A stretch of DNA of 64,000 nucleotides from Paraburkholderia phenazinium (GTDB lineage: Bacteria > Pseudomonadota > Gammaproteobacteria > Burkholderiales > Burkholderiaceae): NCBI RefSeq assembly GCF_900142845.1, contig NZ_FSRU01000001.1, forward strand, positions 2,976,001 through 3,040,000. Direction: 5' to 3'. Shown here in pieces: positions 26,178-35,929 of the stretch; position 1 is the first letter of the stretch, and each line of letters starts with the position of its first letter. The position numbers and the translations under genes are program-made. The notes below the pieces were generated by a model that worked only from the letters and a program-made list of their open reading frames with translations, did no database searches and was not told where the DNA came from.

Positions 26178-29100
26178 CTACAGCGCCCGCTCGCGATAAC
26201 CCTTCCCCCAGGTGCCGAATCCGCGCATCGGCTGTCCTTCTGCCAGCAGATCGAGCGGCACCAGCATTCCACAACACGACGCCTGCACACATTCGATCCA
26301 GCGCGGATCGTGCCACCAGTATTGCGCGCGAGCCGTGGGATTCGCTGCGTCATTCACCTGGCGCGCCGGGGATTGCGCGCGGAATTCGCCCTTTTGCGCG
26401 ACGTGCTCGAACGGCGCCAGCAGACTTTCAACCGTACGATATTTGCCGCCGATCATCACGCCATTCACATGAGTCGCGTCGTCGATGTTCACGGTCGGAT
26501 CGCCGTCGACGAACACGAGGTCCGCGAGCGCACCCGGCACGATCGTCCCCAGATCGGGATACAGCGCCGCGCCGGCATCGCGTGTCGCCGTCTTCAACGC
26601 ATCGATGGGGCGCATGCCATAGCGGACCATCGCCCTCAGGTTCAGATGCAGGCTGATCGCGGGCGCGACCATCGGATAGTCGCTCCCTGTCACCACCTTC
26701 ACGCCTGCATCGATCATGCGAACGATGGCGTCGACCTGGCGGGCGACACTCGGAATGGGCTTCGATGGGCCGCCTGCCGCTGCTCGCCGTAGCGCTTCGC
26801 GATCGGCGTGCGTGAACAGCACAGCCACTCGACGGTCGTCTTCGATCAGCGAAGGTGTGTCGCCCAGCATCGCTTCGAGGCCAAACAGTGTCGGCGTCCG
26901 GTAGCACCCCGCCGCAGCCGACAACGCGAGCACATCGTCATACATGGTGCCCAACGCACTGCCCGTACGCGAATAGCCGAACCGGCTCGTCTCGCCCATA
27001 TGCTCGTAGCCGTCGCCACCAAACGCCACAGCGGGAAAGAGATAGTGCGACGTGATCGGAATGCCGAGCGCATGCGCGCCGAGCGTCGCGCGCTGCTGAA
27101 GATCCGGCGGCAGACGCACATAGCATTTGATGAGATCGTATTCGAGCTGCGCCGCGCGTTCGAGCTCGCGATCGAGCTGCGCGACGTCGGCAATCGGACG
27201 CATGCCGTCCCAGAACGTGCGCGTGCCGTCGAGTGCGTCGCCCGTGCCGAAGTGGCGCGGGCCCGCCCGTTTGCCGGCGTCTACCGATTCCTTGTTCTCA
27301 AGCGCGAGATACGGGTTATCGGACAAGCCACGCGTGCTGGTAATGCCGAACGAGAGAAAGATACGCGGATCGCGCGCGCCAAGCTGATTACCCATCTCGC
27401 GATGCGTGTGCATGTCGATCATGCCGGGCATTACCGTCAGTGCGCTCGCGTCGATGTGCGCCGTCCGCGGATCGTCTGCGCCGGAGAACCGCGCTTCATC
27501 GTGTGGCGACACGGACACGATACGGTCGCGCTCGATCACGATGTCGACATCCGTCAACGCGGCGTCGGCCGCGCCGTCCCACATGCGCCCCGCGTGGATC
27601 ACGGTGCGGTGGTCCGGACGGTGAACGGTCCATTCCAGATCGAGCGGGACCGGCGTCAGGTTGCCGCGCTCCAGCTCAAGGATATACAAGGCGGCGTTCG
27701 ATAGAAACAGCACGTTGCGTCCTGTCGCATCGGCACTGAGTGCATCGCAAAGTATCTCTGTAACCCGCTGCGAATCGCCCACCGGCTGAAAAGCTGCGTC
27801 GATTCCCAGCGACCACAGTTCACCGCGCATCGTAAACAGCAGACGCGAACGGGCGCCTTCATGCGAACCGCCGCCCGCGATCCAGAGGGGACCGTTCGCA
27901 TTGCGGACATCGAGCGCGCCCTGCGGCGCAGGTGGGTAATAACGCGTGTCCGCACTCTCGATGTCGTAAATCAGGATCGTGTTGCGCGCCTCGCGATAGC
28001 GGGCGGAGTACGGTTGCACGGCAGCGAGCGTCAACCGCGTGCCGTCCGGCGACCACGAAGGCCGCCCCGACCAGACCGTTTGATGCCAGGTGCGCGTCAA
28101 TTCCCCGGTTTTTGCATCGACCACGTAGATGACGCCATCGGCCGATCCGCACGCGAGTCGACCTCCATCCGGCGCCCACACGCATTGCTTGAGTGCGTGA
28201 GCCGCGTGCGTCAGTTGACGGTCAAGCCCGGTCGCCAGATCGCGGACCCAGATGTCCATATTGCCGCCGCGGTCGCAGATATACGCAAGCTGCTTTCCAT
28301 CCGGCGAGAACGCGGGCCAGATTTTCGCGTAGACGTCATCGGTCAATGGTTGAGGGCGCGCATCGCCAATCTTCAGAAGCCACAACTGGTTCAGCGCACC
28401 AAAGGCCACGTGGCCGGCATCGGGTGAGATGACCGGAAACGAAATGCCCTTGACCCTCCGGGGCGCGTCCGAAGCGTAATCACGCCAGCGACGTGCATAG
28501 CGGTGCCGCTTGACAGCAACCGTTGCGCGAAACGGCACTACGCCGAGAAAGCCCCGCGACAACGAACTTCGCCGGATCTCACCGTGCGCCGTGTGGAGGA
28601 AGATGTCGTCGTCCACGAACGCGACGGGCAACGGAAACACCTCCACGTCTTCCGGCGTCAGCGCAGTACCGTCAATGCACAGACGACTCGTGCGCCAGTC
28701 ACGGTGCTTGCCGGTCAGCATGCGGTACATCAACGACTGGCCGCCGGGCGTCCATGCAGGGGCGGCAAGCAGAGCGCCCGGGTGTTGGCAGCGCGCCACG
28801 GCGGGGTGAACGCGATCGCCGCCGCGCGAGGACACGCATGCCAATTGCCCGTCCCGCACGAAGGCGATCCACGCACCATCGGGTGACCAGGCGGGCTCCG
28901 ATAGCTCGGCAGCTTCCGCTGCGATGCTGCGCATGGCGCCGCTCGCCAGGTCCATCGCGTAGATCGCGAACCGGCCGCCACGATCCGACGCGAACGCAAG
29001 TTCGCGGCTATCAGGCGAGAAGCAGGGCTCGCGATAGTCGAACTCGCCGTGCGTGAGTTGGCGTAGGTCGTCACCCGCCGGATCGATCGACCACAAATGA

Positions 29101-29387
29101 AAATTGCCGCTGCGGTACGACTGGAAGACGATCCTCGCGCCGTCCGGCGACCAGCGGGGCCAGGCAATGTCGCCAAGATCGTCGGTGAGACGGCGCGCCT
29201 CGCCGCCGCTTATCGGCATCACCCAGAGAATGCCCTGAAGGTCCATTGCGATCCGCTGTCGATCCGGCGAAAGCGTAATGGCGAGGTTGGTGCCTTGTTC
29301 GAGAGCGACCTCGATGGTCTCCTCATCGATATCGGCCAAGGACAACGGTAAGGATTGGGAATCGTATTGCGGACTGGAACCGGTCAT
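26178..29387 (-). CDS. TolB-like beta-propeller fused to amidohydrolase
   Basis: A 1069-residue two-part protein. Residues about 30-600 contain repeated PD40/WD40-like motifs (SPDG, WSPDGARI, FSPDSRELAF and others) forming one or two propellers. Residues about 620-1040 are an amidohydrolase: metal-binding MHTH near 655, a lysine in DLIKCYV, HY in ITSHYLF, and the aspartate in TGSDYP near 902. ATG at 29387 begins just before the propeller. No convincing signal peptide is visible, although related proteins are often exported. The gene is on the minus strand, convergent with hyuB (104 bases away). The propeller could hold a peptide or polymeric ligand while the other domain cleaves an amide bond; the substrate is unknown. 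Confidence 0.88.
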   Translation of the reverse strand: MTGSSPQYDSQSLPLSLADIDEETIEVALEQGTNLAITLSPDRQRIAMDLQGILWVMPISGGEARRLTDDLGDIAWPRWSPDGARIVFQSYRSGNFHLWSIDPAGDDLRQLTHGEFDYREPCFSPDSRELAFASDRGGRFAIYAMDLASGAMRSIAAEAAELSEPAWSPDGAWIAFVRDGQLACVSSRGGDRVHPAVARCQHPGALLAAPAWTPGGQSLMYRMLTGKHRDWRTSRLCIDGTALTPEDVEVFPLPVAFVDDDIFLHTAHGEIRRSSLSRGFLGVVPFRATVAVKRHRYARRWRDYASDAPRRVKGISFPVISPDAGHVAFGALNQLWLLKIGDARPQPLTDDVYAKIWPAFSPDGKQLAYICDRGGNMDIWVRDLATGLDRQLTHAAHALKQCVWAPDGGRLACGSADGVIYVVDAKTGELTRTWHQTVWSGRPSWSPDGTRLTLAAVQPYSARYREARNTILIYDIESADTRYYPPAPQGALDVRNANGPLWIAGGGSHEGARSRLLFTMRGELWSLGIDAAFQPVGDSQRVTEILCDALSADATGRNVLFLSNAALYILELERGNLTPVPLDLEWTVHRPDHRTVIHAGRMWDGAADAALTDVDIVIERDRIVSVSPHDEARFSGADDPRTAHIDASALTVMPGMIDMHTHREMGNQLGARDPRIFLSFGITSTRGLSDNPYLALENKESVDAGKRAGPRHFGTGDALDGTRTFWDGMRPIADVAQLDRELERAAQLEYDLIKCYVRLPPDLQQRATLGAHALGIPITSHYLFPAVAFGGDGYEHMGETSRFGYSRTGSALGTMYDDVLALSAAAGCYRTPTLFGLEAMLGDTPSLIEDDRRVAVLFTHADREALRRAAAGGPSKPIPSVARQVDAIVRMIDAGVKVVTGSDYPMVAPAISLHLNLRAMVRYGMRPIDALKTATRDAGAALYPDLGTIVPGALADLVFVDGDPTVNIDDATHVNGVMIGGKYRTVESLLAPFEHVAQKGEFRAQSPARQVNDAANPTARAQYWWHDPRWIECVQASCCGMLVPLDLLAEGQPMRGFGTWGKGYRERAL

Positions 29388-29572
29388 CGTTTGACACTCG
29401 TCGTGACTACCCGTCGCGCGCGCATTGCTGCGCGCGCAAAAACGGCCTGCCACATGCAACGACCAAACGACGCATGTGATGGGCCATGCCGTCTTCGAGG
29501 CGGATAAGGACGACGTCGCAGTGCACCGCCGTCGATCGCGGTGCATAACAGACGCGCAGTGGTGCACGCAGG

Positions 29573-30547
29573 TCAGTCGGTCTGGAGCATCGCATCAGCA
29601 TCTGCGTGGATGCCCGGCACATCCTGCGACGGCGTGGAACGCCACTCGTGGAGCTTGCGCGCGAGTTGCTCGCCGAACTTGGCTGTGGCGAGCGGCAAGG
29701 CACGTCCACGTAACTGACCGAGCACGAGCGGGCCGAATGCAGCATCGCGTTCATCGACCGGCACCACAGCAAGCATCGGATCCTGCCGCCAGCCGAGCGT
29801 GCCGATGTCGATCTGAAACGTGATGATCCGCGATTGCCGTACGAGATCGACCAGCAAGTCGAATGAGTTCGCCTCGATGATCGGATTGAGCTGCACCGAA
29901 CTCCGCGCGACGATCTCGTCGATGATCTCGCGACCGGAAAAACTGCTGTCCACGAGACCGATCTCATACTCCAGGCATTCGCGCATCCGCACGGATGGCC
30001 GTCCCGCGAGCGGATGATCCGCCGACATCACCGCGACCAGCCCCTGCCCGATCGACATCAGCGGTTGAAGCTCCGCTGCCTGCGGTGGCCGGAACACCAG
30101 CACGAGGTCCGTTTCATACGCAATCAATGCACGCATGGCGCGGCCATGGTCGCAGATGGTCACATGAAACTTGACGAGCGGATGCTGCGCCCGGAAGTCG
30201 ATGATCTCCTGCAACAGAAAACCCCGCGCCACCGCCTGGCTTGCCGACACACGCACCTCGCCGCGCCGTAGCCCCGAGAGCGATTCGATCTGCGACATCA
30301 CGTGACGCAGTCCCGCGTTCTGCGTGCGTATCCAGCCGAGGAACAGTTCGCCGGCCGCAGTCAATTGCGCACCCGCCGAGGTCCGCTCGAATACCGGCGC
30401 GCCGAGTTCTTCCTCAATGTCCTGAATGCGCCGCAAGAGCGCCGACGGCGTGACATACAGGCGTTCGGCCGCCCGCCGTATCGAGCCCGCACGCGCGACC
30501 TCTTCCAGATAACGCAGAACTCGCATGCTACGAAGCGTCACGGCCAC
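29573..30547 (-). CDS. LysR-type transcriptional regulator of the catabolic island
   Basis: A 324-residue LysR regulator: winged helix-turn-helix at about 8-67 (VARAGSIRRAAERLYVTPSALLRRIQ) and effector domain from about 90. It uses S-A-L-L in place of the common S-A-V-S at the recognition helix start. It is transcribed away from the SDR/amidohydrolase/Rieske operon, with a LysR-box dyad in the shared 256-base region. It is the only regulator within the 5-37 kb island, so it is the best candidate to control it; its inducer is likely the substrate or an intermediate. Confidence 0.9.
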   Translation of the reverse strand: MAVTLRSMRVLRYLEEVARAGSIRRAAERLYVTPSALLRRIQDIEEELGAPVFERTSAGAQLTAAGELFLGWIRTQNAGLRHVMSQIESLSGLRRGEVRVSASQAVARGFLLQEIIDFRAQHPLVKFHVTICDHGRAMRALIAYETDLVLVFRPPQAAELQPLMSIGQGLVAVMSADHPLAGRPSVRMRECLEYEIGLVDSSFSGREIIDEIVARSSVQLNPIIEANSFDLLVDLVRQSRIITFQIDIGTLGWRQDPMLAVVPVDERDAAFGPLVLGQLRGRALPLATAKFGEQLARKLHEWRSTPSQDVPGIHADADAMLQTD

Positions 30548-30651
30548 ACTCCCTATCCAGATTTCGAAGCACCCGCAGTCTAGCCAGACTCAATTCAAGA
30601 CTCCATAGCCAGTTAAACAACAGGGGCGAACCAAATTAACACCTCGTCCTT

Positions 30652-30670
30652 CGATATTGATCAAGTATCG
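30652..30670. promoter_or_regulatory. LysR-box dyad controlling the divergent lysR / SDR operon
   Basis: CGATA-TTGATCAAG-TATCG, an inverted repeat with a TTGATCAA core. T30655 and A67 of the same dyad (30667) are separated by 11 bases, matching the T-N11-A rule for LysR sites. It sits 105 bases upstream of lysR and 134 bases upstream of the plus-strand operon start. A looser GTTAA-N19-TTAAC repeat lies at 30612-30640. Confidence 0.5.
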
Positions 30671-30803
30671 TGAAGACAACTCCCTGGTGCCTCAACGGGT
30701 TGAATCGAACGAGCGTGCCGCGGATACAAAGCAAGGTTGATGCCAATTTCAGAACAGGCCGCGAGCATCGACCCGGGACAGATCTCTCTATAAAGGACAA
30801 TCA

Positions 30804-31595
30804 ATGGATTTGCAGCTGCGCAACAAAGTCGTGGTAGTGACGGGCCCAGCAAAGGGAATGGGTCCAGCGATCGTGCGCGCGTTTGCCGCCGAAGGCGCGA
30901 AGCTGGTCCTCGCGGGACGTGACATGGCTGCGATTGAAGGTCTCGTGCAAGACCCCGCTTTAAGTGGCGCAGACATCCTGATGATTCGTTGCGATGTCAC
31001 CGATGCGGCCGACGCCGACGCGCTCGCCAACGCTACGATGGCCCGCTTCGGTTGTATCGACGTACTCATTAACGTGGCGGGCGGCACCGGTCCCGTAGGC
31101 GGCACGACGTGGACCACCACGAATGAAGAGTTCGAGGAGATCGTCGATGTCAACCTGACCGGCTGTTTCAACATGATGCGGGCCATCATGCCGTCCATGA
31201 TCGAACGGCGCTACGGGAAAGTCGTCAACGTGGGCGGTACGTTCGGCATGCGCGGCCGCGCCGGTCGCATGGCTTACTCGGCTTCAAAATGGGGGCTACG
31301 CGGCGTGACCAAGTCGGCAGCGCTCGAAGCCGGTCGCTACAACATCAACGTCAATTACGTTGCGCCCGGTATGGTCGACGGCGAGCGCTTTCGCACGAAG
31401 GTCGTGCCCGACGTCATGCGCAAGCTGTCCATCGGCGAGGAAGAAGCCGTCGCGCATCACGCGCAGGACTATGCGCTCCAACGCATCAGCAACGATAGCG
31501 ACGTGGCGCACGCGTGCCTGTTTCTCTCCTCCGATGTATCACGTCAAATTACCGGAGTCGATCTGCCTGTCGACGGCGGATGGGCCATGCTCTGA
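30804..31595 (+). CDS. SDR-family oxidoreductase with Ser-to-Gly active site
   Basis: A 263-residue SDR with cofactor motif TGPAKGMG (13-20), Y158-x3-K162 and Gly145 in place of the catalytic serine (NVGGTFG). It is a close paralogue of the SDR at 6655-7461: both share GMRGRAGR just before the tyrosine. AAAGGA lies about six bases before the ATG. It is the first gene of the plus-strand operon with two amidohydrolases, a Rieske oxygenase and a GS-like ligase. The role is likely dehydrogenation of a dihydrodiol or alcohol. Confidence 0.88.
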   Translation: MDLQLRNKVVVVTGPAKGMGPAIVRAFAAEGAKLVLAGRDMAAIEGLVQDPALSGADILMIRCDVTDAADADALANATMARFGCIDVLINVAGGTGPVGGTTWTTTNEEFEEIVDVNLTGCFNMMRAIMPSMIERRYGKVVNVGGTFGMRGRAGRMAYSASKWGLRGVTKSAALEAGRYNINVNYVAPGMVDGERFRTKVVPDVMRKLSIGEEEAVAHHAQDYALQRISNDSDVAHACLFLSSDVSRQITGVDLPVDGGWAML

Positions 31596-31637
31596 CCGCT
31601 GGTCTGCCACAGCACTTACTTTCCTCGCAAACACACC

Positions 31638-33068
31638 ATGATTGCAGACCTGATCATTCGCGGCGGCACTGTCGTCACCGACTCCACCCAATACGTCGCA
31701 TCCATTGCGATCAAGGACGGCCGCGTGCTGTGCATCGGACACGATGCGAGCATGCCCGAGGCGAAAGAAACGCTCGATGCGCGCGGCAAGCATGTGCTGC
31801 CCGGCGCGATCGACGTTCACGTTCATTTCCGCGAACCCGGCTACACCCATAAGGAAACATGGGCAACAGGGACGGCGAGTGCTGCGATGGGTGGCGTCAC
31901 GACGGTGTTCGAAATGCCCAATACGAACCCGCCGACCGGCACGCCCGATGCATTGAAGCTCAAGCTCGAAGCGGCACAGAAGGCATACGTGGACTACGGC
32001 ATCTATGGACTGCTCGCCGAAAACAATCTGGATCAACTGGAGAGTCTGATCGACGGCGGCGTGGCGGCGTTCAAGTGCTTCATGGGCAACACGTTCGGCA
32101 ACCTGCCCTCGCCGCCCACCGGCGCGATGCTCGAAGGATTTGAAATCGTCGCGCAGCATGGCATGCGCATCTCCCTGCATGCGGAAAACGCGTCGATCAT
32201 GGCGCGACGTCAACAGCAACTCAAAGCGGCTGGCCGGCATGATCCGCTCGCCCATCTCGATGCGCGACCACCCGTTGTTGCCGTAGAAGCGGTGGCCCGT
32301 GCGGCGATTCTCGCTGAATGGACCGGCGCCCGCATTCACATCCTGCATGTTTCGTCGGGTGATGAACTGCGGCCGCTTGCGGAAGCGAAGGCGCGCGGCG
32401 TCGACATCACCGCCGAGACAGCACCGCACTATCTGCTGCTCGACGAACGTGCGTACCGCGAAAAGGGCTCGCTGATTCGCGTGAATCCGCCGATTCGTCA
32501 GAAGCAGCATCAGATCGCGCTATGGGAAGGCATTCGCAACGGCACGATCGACATGATCGCGACCGATCACGCGCCGCACGCCGAAACCGAAAAGTTCAAG
32601 GACGACATCTGGTGCGCCGATTGCGGCTTCACCGGCGTGGAAACACAAATGCCGTTGATGTTGACGCAAATCGCGCAAGGCCGTCTCACGCTCAACGACT
32701 ATGTGCGACTCACCGCGACGGCGCCCGCGAAGGCGTTTGGCCTCTTCCCGTACAAGGGCATTCTGCAACCGGGGGCGGACGCCGATATCGTCGTGATCGA
32801 CATGGAGCGCGAAGAAATCATTACGTCCGGGCGGCTCAAGTCGATCGGCAACTCCACGCCGTTCAACCTCACACCCGTCAAGGGCGTGCCGGTACATACG
32901 CTCGTGCGTGGACGCTTTGTGATGCGCGATCGCGAGCTGGTCGAAAGCGCGCGCGGGCATGGGCAATCAGTGCGCCGGATCCAGAAGATGCCCGCGGCTA
33001 CCCCACGCAATCTCGATCAGAGTACGGCCGCGATCACGTCGTCGCATCCGCAAGAAAGCGTGCTTTGA
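31638..33068 (+). CDS. dihydroorotase-like cyclic amidohydrolase (allantoinase/hydantoinase relative)
   Basis: A 476-residue enzyme of the DHOase/hydantoinase group: metal motif HVHFREPG (about 58-65), carboxylated lysine in AFKCFMGN (about 149), HAEN (about 183), HILHVSS (about 238) and ATDHAPH (about 312). All metal ligands are retained. A C-terminal extension of about 30 residues is not part of the fold. True pyrimidine-synthesis dihydroorotase is unlikely because of the catabolic context; opening of a five- or six-membered cyclic diamide (hydantoin, allantoin, dihydropyrimidine-like) is more probable. The next amidohydrolase begins within its stop codon. Confidence 0.88.
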   Translation: MIADLIIRGGTVVTDSTQYVASIAIKDGRVLCIGHDASMPEAKETLDARGKHVLPGAIDVHVHFREPGYTHKETWATGTASAAMGGVTTVFEMPNTNPPTGTPDALKLKLEAAQKAYVDYGIYGLLAENNLDQLESLIDGGVAAFKCFMGNTFGNLPSPPTGAMLEGFEIVAQHGMRISLHAENASIMARRQQQLKAAGRHDPLAHLDARPPVVAVEAVARAAILAEWTGARIHILHVSSGDELRPLAEAKARGVDITAETAPHYLLLDERAYREKGSLIRVNPPIRQKQHQIALWEGIRNGTIDMIATDHAPHAETEKFKDDIWCADCGFTGVETQMPLMLTQIAQGRLTLNDYVRLTATAPAKAFGLFPYKGILQPGADADIVVIDMEREEIITSGRLKSIGNSTPFNLTPVKGVPVHTLVRGRFVMRDRELVESARGHGQSVRRIQKMPAATPRNLDQSTAAITSSHPQESVL

Positions 33069-34546
33069 CTGCCGGCGTGGACACACAGGTGCTGCGGGTG
33101 GGCCGGTTGTTGACGGCGCCCGGCCGGCACGCGCCTTCGGGACCGTCTGCGATTCATGTGCGGGACGGGCGCGTGGCCGCAATCGAAGCGCTGCCGCATG
33201 ACGCGACGGACCGTAGCCGCTCGTTGATTGCGCTGCCTGCTCCCGTCAATGCACACGACCACGGACGCGGACTGCGCACACTCGCGTTCGGCGCCGCGGA
33301 TGGTCCGCTCGAAACGTGGATCGCCGCGCTTGCGCGCGAGCCACGCGTCGATCCGTATCTGCGCGCCGCCGTGGCGTTTGCAGGACTCGCCGAAGGCGGC
33401 ATCTGCGCGGCCAATCACTGTCACAACACGCAGAATAGCCAGGCGCTCTACGAAGAAGCCGTGGGCGTGGCAAAGGCCGCGTATGACGTAGGCATTCGCG
33501 TGGCGTTCGCCGTGCCGTTTGCAGGGGCGAATCCGACGGTGTATGGCAACCTCGGCGCCCTCCTTGCGCGTCTGCCTGAAGACGATCGGGCGGTATTGCT
33601 CGCCACGCAGCGGCCGTCGCGCACGCTCGCTGACAACCTCGCGTTGACTGAGCGGATCGCTGCCCTCCAACATCCGTGGTTCTCGGTGCAATACGGGCCG
33701 GTCGGGCCCCAGTGGGTCGACCATGCGACGCTGGAAGCGGTTGCGCGCGCATCCGCCGAAACGGGCCGACGCGTCCACATGCATCTGTTCGAAACGCGGC
33801 AGCAACGCGAATGGGCAGACGCCCGCTATGGTCCAGGTGGACTGATCGCTTATCTGGCCGGCATCGGTATGTTGTCGGCGCGCCTCACGGTTGCGCACGG
33901 CGTCTGGCTCACGCCGGATGAATGCGATGTGCTTGCGCGTTATAACGTGACGGTTTCGATCAATACGTCATCGAACCTGCGTCTTCAGTCTGGGATTGCA
34001 CCGCTTGCTTCGATGATCGAGCGCGGAGTGCGTTTTGGCATTGGCCTCGACGGCATGGCACTCGACGACGACGATGACATGTTGCGCGAGATGCGTCTGC
34101 TGCGCCATGTCCAGCAAACGCAATCGCACGCCACGCTATCCATAGGCGAGCTGTTCGACGCGGCGTGCCGGCATGGCCGCTCCACGGTCGTCAGCGATGG
34201 CGGCGGCAGCATCGAAGTGGGCGCGCCCGCGGACATCCTGATCGTGGACACGACCCGGATCTTCCGTGACAGGCTCAACGACAGCGACGAAGGTCTGCTC
34301 GACCTGCTGCTTGCGCGTCTGACCAAAGCCGATATCGCCACCCTGGTCGTGGCGGGCCGCACGATCGTCGAGCGCGGTCAATGTTGCTCCGTCTCGCGCA
34401 GCGCGCTTGAACAGGCACTGCTGAACGACGCGCGACGTGCACGCGAGATCGCGCCGCTTCAACCCGCCGACACAGCACGGTTGACCCGGCTACACACGGC
34501 GCTCGGCGACTTTTACGCCTGCGGTTGTCACCGCAAACCGGATTGA
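33065..34546 (+). CDS. amidohydrolase family protein (chlorohydrolase/cytosine-deaminase-like)
   Basis: About 493 residues of the amidohydrolase superfamily: an N-terminal LTAPGRHAPSG-type beta domain, HDHGRG (about 62-67) where the usual H-x-H lies, HMHLFET (about 238-244), TVAHGVW (about 276) and GLDGMALDDDDDM (about 328-340) with the catalytic aspartate. This pattern is like AtzB/TrzN, guanine and cytosine deaminases. The start is uncertain: TTG at 33065 overlaps the previous stop (TTGA), and GTG at 33077 is an alternative. It could hydrolyse the ring-opened product, or remove an amino group from the ring. It lies one base before a possible start of the Rieske gene. Confidence 0.82.
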   Translation: MTAGVDTQVLRVGRLLTAPGRHAPSGPSAIHVRDGRVAAIEALPHDATDRSRSLIALPAPVNAHDHGRGLRTLAFGAADGPLETWIAALAREPRVDPYLRAAVAFAGLAEGGICAANHCHNTQNSQALYEEAVGVAKAAYDVGIRVAFAVPFAGANPTVYGNLGALLARLPEDDRAVLLATQRPSRTLADNLALTERIAALQHPWFSVQYGPVGPQWVDHATLEAVARASAETGRRVHMHLFETRQQREWADARYGPGGLIAYLAGIGMLSARLTVAHGVWLTPDECDVLARYNVTVSINTSSNLRLQSGIAPLASMIERGVRFGIGLDGMALDDDDDMLREMRLLRHVQQTQSHATLSIGELFDAACRHGRSTVVSDGGGSIEVGAPADILIVDTTRIFRDRLNDSDEGLLDLLLARLTKADIATLVVAGRTIVERGQCCSVSRSALEQALLNDARRAREIAPLQPADTARLTRLHTALGDFYACGCHRKPD

Positions 34547-34594
34547 ATGAACCGGCTGGTCACAGAAACCGGCCCGCTACCAGGAATCGGACTC

Positions 34595-35929
34595 ATGGAA
34601 ACAGCAGCAGACAACGAAATGATGACACGCGTCGGACCGACGACGCCGGGTGGGACGCTGTTGCGCGCGTATTGGCAGGCGGTCGCGCTGGTGGAGGAGC
34701 TTGACGGGCCGCGCCCCGTCAAGGCCGTGCGTCTGATGGGCGAAGACTTCGTGCTGTTTCGCGACGAACTGGGACGCTACGGCCTGCTCGATCGTCATTG
34801 TCCGCATCGCGCCGCCGATCTCGCGTACGGCCGGCTCGAAAACGGCGGCTTACGCTGCCTGTTTCACGGCTGGCTGTTTGCGGTTGACGGCACCTGCCTC
34901 GAAACGCCGGCTGAGCCGCCCAATGTGCGTCTTTGCGACCGCGTGCGTCAGACGGCTTATCCGGTGGTCGAACGATCGGGCATCCTGTTCGCCTATCTCG
35001 GCAAGGGCACGCCGCCCGCGTTTCCCGCATTCGATTGCTTTGTCGCGCCGTCGAGCCATACGTTCGCATTCAAGGGTCTCTTCGAGTGCAACTGGCTGCA
35101 GGCATTGGAGGTGGGAATCGATCCATCGCATGCGTCGTATCTGCATCGTTTCTTCGAAGACGACTCGCCGTCCGAAAGCTACGGCAAACAGTTTCGCGGC
35201 ACATCGGCGGATTCCGATGTCGCGATCACGACGGTTTTGCGCGAATACGATTGCCCCACGATTCAGGTCGAGTCCGCTCCTTACGGCCTGCGCTTGACGG
35301 CGCTGCGTGACCTGGGCCACGCGCAAACCCATGTGCGCGTGACGAACCTCGTATTTCCGCAAGCGTTCGTGATTCCGATGAGCGCCGAGATGACGATCAC
35401 GCAATGGCATGTGCCGGTCGACGACACCCATTGCTATTGGTACGCCATCTTCACCAGTTTCACGGAACCCGTCGACAAGGCGCAAATGCGCGCGCAGCGG
35501 CTGGAACTCTATGAATTGCCCGACTACACGTCACGCCGTAATCGCCGCAACGAGTATGGCTACGACGTCGACGAGCAACATCGCGAGACCTACACCGGCA
35601 TGGGCCACGACATCAACGTTCATGATCAGTGGGCGGTCGAATCGCAAGGCCCCATCCAGGATCGCACCCGGGAACATCTCGGCACCGCCGACAAAGGCAT
35701 CGTGCGTTACCGCAGGTTGCTGAAGGATTCGATTCGCGCGGTTTCGCGCGGAGAGCGTGCGCCGATGATGGTCGATGAGAGCGAAGCGCGGAACTTGACG
35801 GGCCCCGCGTCGATCGACGGCATCAGTCATGGCGTAGAAGCGGCGACTTACTGGCAGGACGCCGACCAGCGTCGCCGCGAAGCATGCGAATGGGCTTCGC
35901 GCGCGCAATCGACGATGAAGGAAGCGTGA
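34595..35929 (+). CDS. Rieske 2Fe-2S aromatic ring-hydroxylating oxygenase, alpha subunit (phthalate 4,5-dioxygenase type)
   Basis: A 444-residue oxygenase of the single-type alpha3 group. The Rieske cluster is C69-x-H71 and C88-x2-H91; the mononuclear iron site is in EVGIDPSHASYLH (D-x2-H-x4-H), with the bridging aspartate present. The N-terminus MMTRVGPTTPGG...YW matches phthalate dioxygenases and decides the ATG at 34595, which has AGGAA nine bases upstream; ATG at 34547 is possible but less conserved. No beta subunit is encoded, as expected for this group. Its electrons probably come from the reductase at 5109-6080. It is followed directly (one-base overlap) by a GS-like ligase gene, a pairing also seen in aniline dioxygenase pathways. 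Confidence 0.92.
   Translation: METAADNEMMTRVGPTTPGGTLLRAYWQAVALVEELDGPRPVKAVRLMGEDFVLFRDELGRYGLLDRHCPHRAADLAYGRLENGGLRCLFHGWLFAVDGTCLETPAEPPNVRLCDRVRQTAYPVVERSGILFAYLGKGTPPAFPAFDCFVAPSSHTFAFKGLFECNWLQALEVGIDPSHASYLHRFFEDDSPSESYGKQFRGTSADSDVAITTVLREYDCPTIQVESAPYGLRLTALRDLGHAQTHVRVTNLVFPQAFVIPMSAEMTITQWHVPVDDTHCYWYAIFTSFTEPVDKAQMRAQRLELYELPDYTSRRNRRNEYGYDVDEQHRETYTGMGHDINVHDQWAVESQGPIQDRTREHLGTADKGIVRYRRLLKDSIRAVSRGERAPMMVDESEARNLTGPASIDGISHGVEAATYWQDADQRRREACEWASRAQSTMKEA

Noticed and set aside
32522..33064. long upstream extension of the second amidohydrolase
   Set aside because: It overlaps the end of the dihydroorotase-like gene in another frame; the amidohydrolase N-terminal domain begins after 33065.
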